This document shows positions 58,878 through 64,000 of a stretch of 64,000 nt of DNA, in pieces. Position 1 is the first letter of the stretch; each line of letters opens with the position of its first letter. Location: the NCBI GenBank assembly GCA_936450465.1, contig OW388299.1:42109548-42173547 (forward strand), read 5' to 3'. The notes beneath the pieces were generated by a model. That model saw nothing but the letters and a program-made list of their open reading frames with translations, searched no databases and had not been told where the DNA came from. The position numbers were made by a program, and so were the translations under genes. This DNA comes from Gibbula magus. Its lineage: Eukaryota > Mollusca > Gastropoda > Trochida > Trochidae.

Positions 58878-60504
58878 GAGTTAATACAAGTAATTTATAT
58901 TAAATTGAAAATTTATTCAGCTGAAAACATGGATCTAAGAATATCATAAAGTTTTAAATCAAAATCTTTCAAGGATTAATTTGGTGATTTATGTCATGAT
59001 TCATTTCAGACTTTTAAATTCGTTTATTCTATCCTTTAGTAAATGAAGGTTCCTATCACACATGATGAAACTGGGAATAATTTAGAGAATTACGTTCTTG
59101 AATGTCGTAAATTGCTGCCTGATTGATATATACATCAGATGTTGCCTCTTTAATCATTCATTGTGAGTTTTTTTTATTTTAATTTTTTATCTTTGCAAAC
59201 CAAATATCTAGAAAGATCTAGATGTCAATTACGTCGAGCATTGATGTTTAACGGAACTTCGTAGGCTCCGGTTCGGACCACTGGCGGTTTGTGTTTGAAA
59301 CTAGAAATAGTATGAATGACCCCATGTCTTTTATAAATGTTCTTGGTGTATTTTGTAAGTTCGTTGCCTACTGAATAAAATAGATGCATGGTTGAGACAA
59401 ATTAGTGTATGCAAAATATCAGCGATCTCTGTTTGGTATTCTGCTTATATTTTGTATTCAACATTTGTGTTACTCTAATAAACTCGATTTATATGACCAG
59501 TGTATCATGTTTTCAAACGATTAGATATTACAAAAGCATGTAAACGATCAGAACAAATTGAGTTTTTTGTTTAACACTGCTTAAGCAATATTAATTTTTC
59601 TTGGATAGCGAAGCAGCATGCTGAACCTAACTTTGCAGCAGATTGCTGACTTGTTTCCAGTGAGTCGTAATATTGATAAATGTGTTCAACTATTTGGATT
59701 GCACCAAACGGTCCGTTTTAACTGTTATGATCACACACAATAGTTCGTTTCAACTGTATGATCACACAAATGTCTAGGTCATTGATTTCTCTTCTTAATT
59801 AAATGCAAATCAAATATATCAGTTTGACATCAATATTTCCATTTCAGGAGAAACAATCTCCGGCCTTTTTCTCTTGATGTTGGTAAAAATATTTGATTTT
59901 TTGGGGTGACTTCCTATCAATCACAGATACACAACAATATTCGCAGCAGTAATATGTCACTGAATACATGTATTTTACAAAAATATTTTTTGGGAAGTAA
60001 CAACCCATAAAGAAAACTACAGGTCACTTTTATGCTAATAGACATGTTTTATCTTTTGAAAGGACAAATGAAATACATATGAAAAGAACCATATCTTTAT
60101 AAATGAATGTTGTTGATTTTCTTGTTTTGTCATTTTAACCAATGCTCATACGATTGTAGAAACAAAATAACTTTGAAATGTAATACTATGTACTTGTATC
60201 ATGTTGCATCCTCGTCACAGCTGCCTCTCATTTGTTTGGATCTGGAAAACGTGACTAAGGATTTTTTAATAATGAAAAAAGTTATATGGACAATGAAGAA
60301 ATAATGAAGAATGTATCATGTGAATTATTTCTAATAGGTTGACCAGTAACTTTATTCCCGTGCAGATGTTCCCGAATGTGAGTGATCCATTATTGAATAA
60401 TAAATATGTAAAAGGATCGAAGCAAAGGCCACTATTTTTTATGTATTCTGTAGTTAACAACAATCCCAAAATTGTATAATCTACGGTAGATTTACTTTCA
60501 CCAC

Positions 60505-60572
60505 TTTATATACTATACTATATACTATATACTATATACTATATACTATATACTATATACTATATACTATAT
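60505..60572. repeat. (TATACTA)n microsatellite
   Basis: About nine 7-base units; absent from A and B. Confidence 0.95.
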
Positions 60573-60624
60573 GCCTTACGTTTTTTAATGTTTAACGAAC
60601 ATGTAACTTAGTTAAACTTTTAAA

Positions 60625-60925
60625 GCACTGTAGTGTAGTGGTTAGCATGCCGGCCTCTCACGCCAAATGTCCACGTTCCAATCCCGGTGGAGACACCAGA
60701 AATGTGTGACCTGGTTCTCATACTGTGTTGTGTCCCTGGGCAAGGCACTTCTTCCACATTATACTTAGTCCACCCAGCTGTTTGAATAGGTACCTGAACA
60801 AAGGAAGTGCAGACGTATATGGTTGTGCGCAGTGCTTAGTAGCGGCACCGACAGTACAATTTCTTCAGGGTTATAATGTACCGCAAGTGAACAGTGAACT
60901 TACTTGATATTATACATTACACTGT
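60625..60925 (+). mobile_element. tRNA-derived SINE, family S3, best copy (block C)
   Basis: GCACTGTAGTGTAGTGGTTA then GCATGCCGGCCTCTCACGCC is an A box and anticodon-arm-like region; CACGTTCCAATCCCGGTGGA is the B box. The body contains TGTCCCTGGGCAAGGCACTT, GGTACCTGAACAAAGGAAGT, AGTGCTTAGTAGCGGCACCG and ends near AGTGAACAGTGAACTTACTT. Confidence 0.8.
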
Positions 60926-61514
60926 GTATTATTATTAAATGTATTTATCTGTCTTTATGTCTATTTTTTAATGAAGTTTTGATACAAAAAGTTGTCTGGA
61001 ATTATAGATGATAAGAGTTTAGTTCGTAAAGGGGCCTGCGACCCATTATACGATACAAAGATGAAGAATAACAATTCTAACACGTAAGCACCATATATAT
61101 AATAGAAGTCGTATGCTGTTATGTAAAGTGTTTCAATATTTTTAATATTCTAAACTTAAGAACTTTGCTCTTTTCTTCAAAGCTAGAAATATAAACTTGG
61201 CAAGATTATATTACACATATATTCTTTATTTGACATTTCGATGAATATTGAAACAAATTCATTTAGGTGAAACCTTTCTATGATAATCAAGTAAATGAAG
61301 TGTTTCACGTTGAAGAATTATGATAAAAGAGGCTTCGAATGGTGAGGCTTCAAATGGAGAAGACGTATCCACAAAATATCAAATATCAATTTTATATTAG
61401 ATTTGAAGAATTCAAATTAAAAAGCTACCCAGCAGAAGTTAGATAAGTAGAATTTCAAATTGACATTACCATTTTCGTTTTATAGGTACCACCAAATGCG
61501 TGTTACTCTCGCAA

Positions 61515-61612
61515 TGTGTTAGAAAAACAATATTTTCTGAATAACAACTTCTTCATTGTGAACACACAGGGCGTTTCAAGAATATGCTTATTCGTTCATC
61601 ATGTGGAATGGA
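61515..61612 (-). mobile_element. Penelope-like 3' end, copy in block C
   Basis: TTTCTGAATAACAACTTCTTC, GGGCGTTTCAAGAATATGC and CGTTCATCATGTGGAATG are collinear with 24785 and 40460. Confidence 0.6.
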
Positions 61613-62460
61613 ACTGTCCCATAAAGGAACAAAGGCCAATGGACCAACATTTGATATAGTGCGCTTACATACTTACATTTTGTTAATTCAAAGCGGAATA
61701 TGCACTAAACACGTCGCCAGCATCCATGTGCGCGTGAATACGTGAATAAATATCATAGCTCCGTAAAGGGAAACTCCTTGTGAGTTACTTCTCTTGCATA
61801 TCAGCAAACCACTGATAATACTGTTTCGCCGATTTTATCCATGTTAATTGTGTATTGTTTTTCTTACGTATTCCACTTCCAATTGACATTCGAAAGCTAT
61901 TTTGAAGTGGCAAACATATAAGGGCATAAAGCGTGTTCAAACTTAGTGTTAATCATTGTTAACAAAAAGTCAAGAATTGCTTATGCCTAAAACAATACAT
62001 GCATTCAAAACAACAAGACCAACATGAATTAACAAGCCCTAATTGCGTGTAACATTCAAATGGAATACGAAAACCTAACCATAATATCCATATCTCAACT
62101 GCAGAACTGTCCTTGAATGAATATTTGTATTTAATTAAGCCCAGCTACTGCATTTCATTTTCTTTATACGTAATTATTTGTATAATATGTATATCCCCAC
62201 TTAAACAAATGGTCTTTTACATTTAGGTAACAAAAGAACATTAAAGCAGTTTACTTATAATGGATAAGCTGTGGTATATACATCATTGCCAAAGTGCCCC
62301 TCTATGCAAATGATCTAAACGAAATCCGCAAGGAATCAAATAATATAAGGTTATTTTCATTTAAAATCTAATATAGCTCCAATATGGTTGTCTCTCCTAG
62401 GCAATGCCCTTAATGAATTACGTTGGCAGAAGAAGTAGCTTCTCGTGTAATGAAAAGGTA

Positions 62461-62687
62461 ATGAATGAATGTCTTTATTTCCTCCGCATAAGCGAAGATC
62501 ACATGAGCATATTTACTTGGTCACAGACACAAACAATACACGCAATTTACAAAATAATTATATCAGAAACTGTACATTAGAGATGATTTCAATTTAAACA
62601 GATACACAGCAAAATTCAATATAATATTCTTCCTTGTTGAAGTAGTCATCCCAGGTATCGTATTTGCTCCACTTAATACAGCTGTAA

Positions 62688-62733
<46 letters not shown>

Positions 62734-62990
62734 TTATTTAAATTCGGACATACAATTCAATATCTAGTATATTAATTAGTTTATTGAAAAACTCTTTCGC
62801 TGGGTCATATAGTGATCACAGTGCAGAATGATATGACAGTCATGATCAAAACATTGATTATTACAGTTTATACACTCTATTGAAATTTACCTCGTGCATT
62901 TACCACTATTACAAGTTGTATATCTGACTATATTTTGGATTATCATACATTACATACGTAGTTGGGTGTGAACTTTAGCATAATAATAAT
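62461..62990 (-). pseudogene. LINE C-terminus and 3' UTR, copy in block C
   Basis: The AATGAATG tail and CTTTATTTCCTCCGCATAAG (minus-strand AATAAAG plus tail) mark the 3' end. The coding part is disrupted; an (ATC)n expansion lies inside it. Confidence 0.5.
62688..62731. repeat. (ATC)n microsatellite
   Basis: About fourteen ATC units; A has a short impure version and B almost none. Confidence 0.95.
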
Positions 62991-63529
62991 CCGAGTAACT
63001 TTTCATTTCGTAAGAAAAGGAAGAGAGGTCACTAGGCCATTAACCTATTTTAATCACAAATCTTCATAGTTAAATGCAAAATGAAAATATTAGCAGATTG
63101 GACCATTACTTTCCAATAATGCAGCTCGAGAATAACAGAATGACGTCCCAAGTGTAATTAAACATACAGCAACTACTGTGTAGTCCACGTTTTAAGTATT
63201 TCCGAAACTGCGAACAACTAATTAAGAACCTGAAACATGAATACTATAACAATCAAATAACTTTAAAATTATTTCCATTATACAGTATTGTTATACTGTT
63301 TTACCGAAGTTGGAACTATATGCAGTATAAACACGTTAACCAACACAAAAACACCAAGATGTACGTCGTGTAGACTCGTTGTTTCTTTCAAACACGCTCA
63401 ATTATTCTTCACTTCTATGCTTCTAGATAACACATGTTTTGGGGTATTTCTACTAACAACTAATTTATAACTTAAAACATACATACGATAAAAGTCAACT
63501 AACTTCAGAATTAGCTCTATTACATAAGG

Positions 63530-63653
63530 ATTGTTTTACTTGTTTTGTGCCTCTATCGAAGTATAATAGCAACAAATTGTATAAAATCGCATGATATTAT
63601 GCACAATTTGTTGCTGTTATACTTCGATAGAGGCACAAAACATGTAAAACAAT
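63530..63653. repeat. Near-perfect hairpin with 51-bp arms (block C)
   Basis: Arms 63530-63580 and 63603-63653 differ at about two positions; loop 63581-63602 is ATAAAATCGCATGATATTATGC. The core of both arms is GTGCCTCTATCGAAGTATAA. Block A keeps a decayed version and block B only the left arm. Confidence 0.92.
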
Positions 63654-63910
63654 ACTTATAATTACAAAATCAACAAGTTTTTCTTTAAATATTGACACAA
63701 ATATAATTTATTTGTCATTTATCACGGAAGGCAGCAGCTTGTTACACGCAACATTACATGGCTGAAGCAAAATTCAGGAATCCTTAATCTAAAACGCCAG
63801 AGGATTCAATTTCGTTTTCCAAGCATTCAAATGCATACAATCAGGGTTCGTTTTTTCTGGTTTACACAATTTGTGATTAACCCTCATTAGCATATCAGCG
63901 ACGTTCAAAC

Positions 63911-64000
63911 ATGGCTACCGTTTGCGAAGCGCTAGTAGGTGAACAAGCTTGAGGACTTGTACCGAAGTGTTCGCGATGAAATTAATTGTCTCATTTGGAA
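63911..64000 (+). pseudogene. ORF 1 of the array unit (block C), cut by window end
   Basis: ATGGCTACCGTTTGCGAAGC opens a frame that stops at the TGA in AAGCTTGAGG; the neighbouring frame gives LEDLYRSVRDEINCLIW up to the edge. Same arrangement as at 43173-43470. Confidence 0.3.

Larger units (their letters stand above)
58870..64000 (+). repeat. Segmental duplication block C (paralogue of A and B), cut by the window end
   Basis: Begins GTTAATACAAGTAATTTATATT and runs collinear with B from 38107 onward. It holds a private insert of about 230 bases at 61612-61842 (GTCCCATAAAGGAACAAAGG...), absent from B, and private expansions at 60505 and 62688. It runs off the window end within ORF 1. Confidence 0.9.

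Noticed and set aside
60625..60700. True tRNA gene
   Set aside because: Same reason: A and B boxes belong to the S3 SINE that is repeated in blocks A and B.
22250..64000. CRISPR-like or other regularly spaced array
   Set aside because: The repeats are kilobase-scale paralogous blocks and TEs; no short regular repeat-spacer pattern exists.

Overview
The window is AT-rich, gene-poor eukaryotic (animal) genomic DNA. I found no intact host gene, rRNA, bona fide tRNA, CRISPR array or operon. Nearly everything that can be explained is mobile or repeated DNA: a DIRS-type tyrosine-recombinase retrotransposon, a Penelope-like element with a GIY-YIG remnant, 3' ends of non-LTR retrotransposons, several tRNA-derived SINE families, many short TTAA-flanked terminal-inverted-repeat elements, large perfect hairpins and simple repeats. 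This mix suggests an invertebrate, most likely a mollusc or another lophotrochozoan. That is an inference from repeat style only; no diagnostic host gene is present.

Layout. 1-8250: AT-rich spacer with a non-LTR tail, a large hairpin (1918-2065), three families of TTAA-flanked elements (one interrupted by a SINE) and a TATA-like promoter candidate near 5470. 8251-11430: a GC-rich DIRS derivative on the minus strand with near-identical inverted terminal repeats, an internal complementary region, a gag-like ORF, a tandem-repeat leader and the C-terminal part of a tyrosine recombinase; reverse transcriptase and RNase H are missing. 11431-22250: SINEs, an inverted-repeat element with two striking hairpins (13216-13596), and a Penelope-like/LINE composite remnant (18046-19440).

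22250-64000: a tandem segmental duplication. Block order is A (22.25-27.89 kb), D (28.59-35.97), F (36.66-37.33), then B (37.80-44.38, paralogue of A), E (46.60-54.74, paralogue of D), F' (57.22-58.76, paralogue of F), then C (58.87 to window end, third copy of A). The basic unit is about 15 kb, and later insertions stretch the second unit to about 21 kb. Comparing copies gives empty sites for several insertions, which fixes their ends and target duplications without a database.

The least ordinary signals are: (1) the DIRS derivative, whose circle-junction region is intact although it lacks its own polymerase; (2) a set of hairpins with unrelated stems whose GC-rich loops share a CGAG...CGAG or GCGTAGCG pattern; (3) the tandem array itself, with one short ORF pair conserved between copies. 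All identifications were made by reading; percentages are not given because no alignment was computed.
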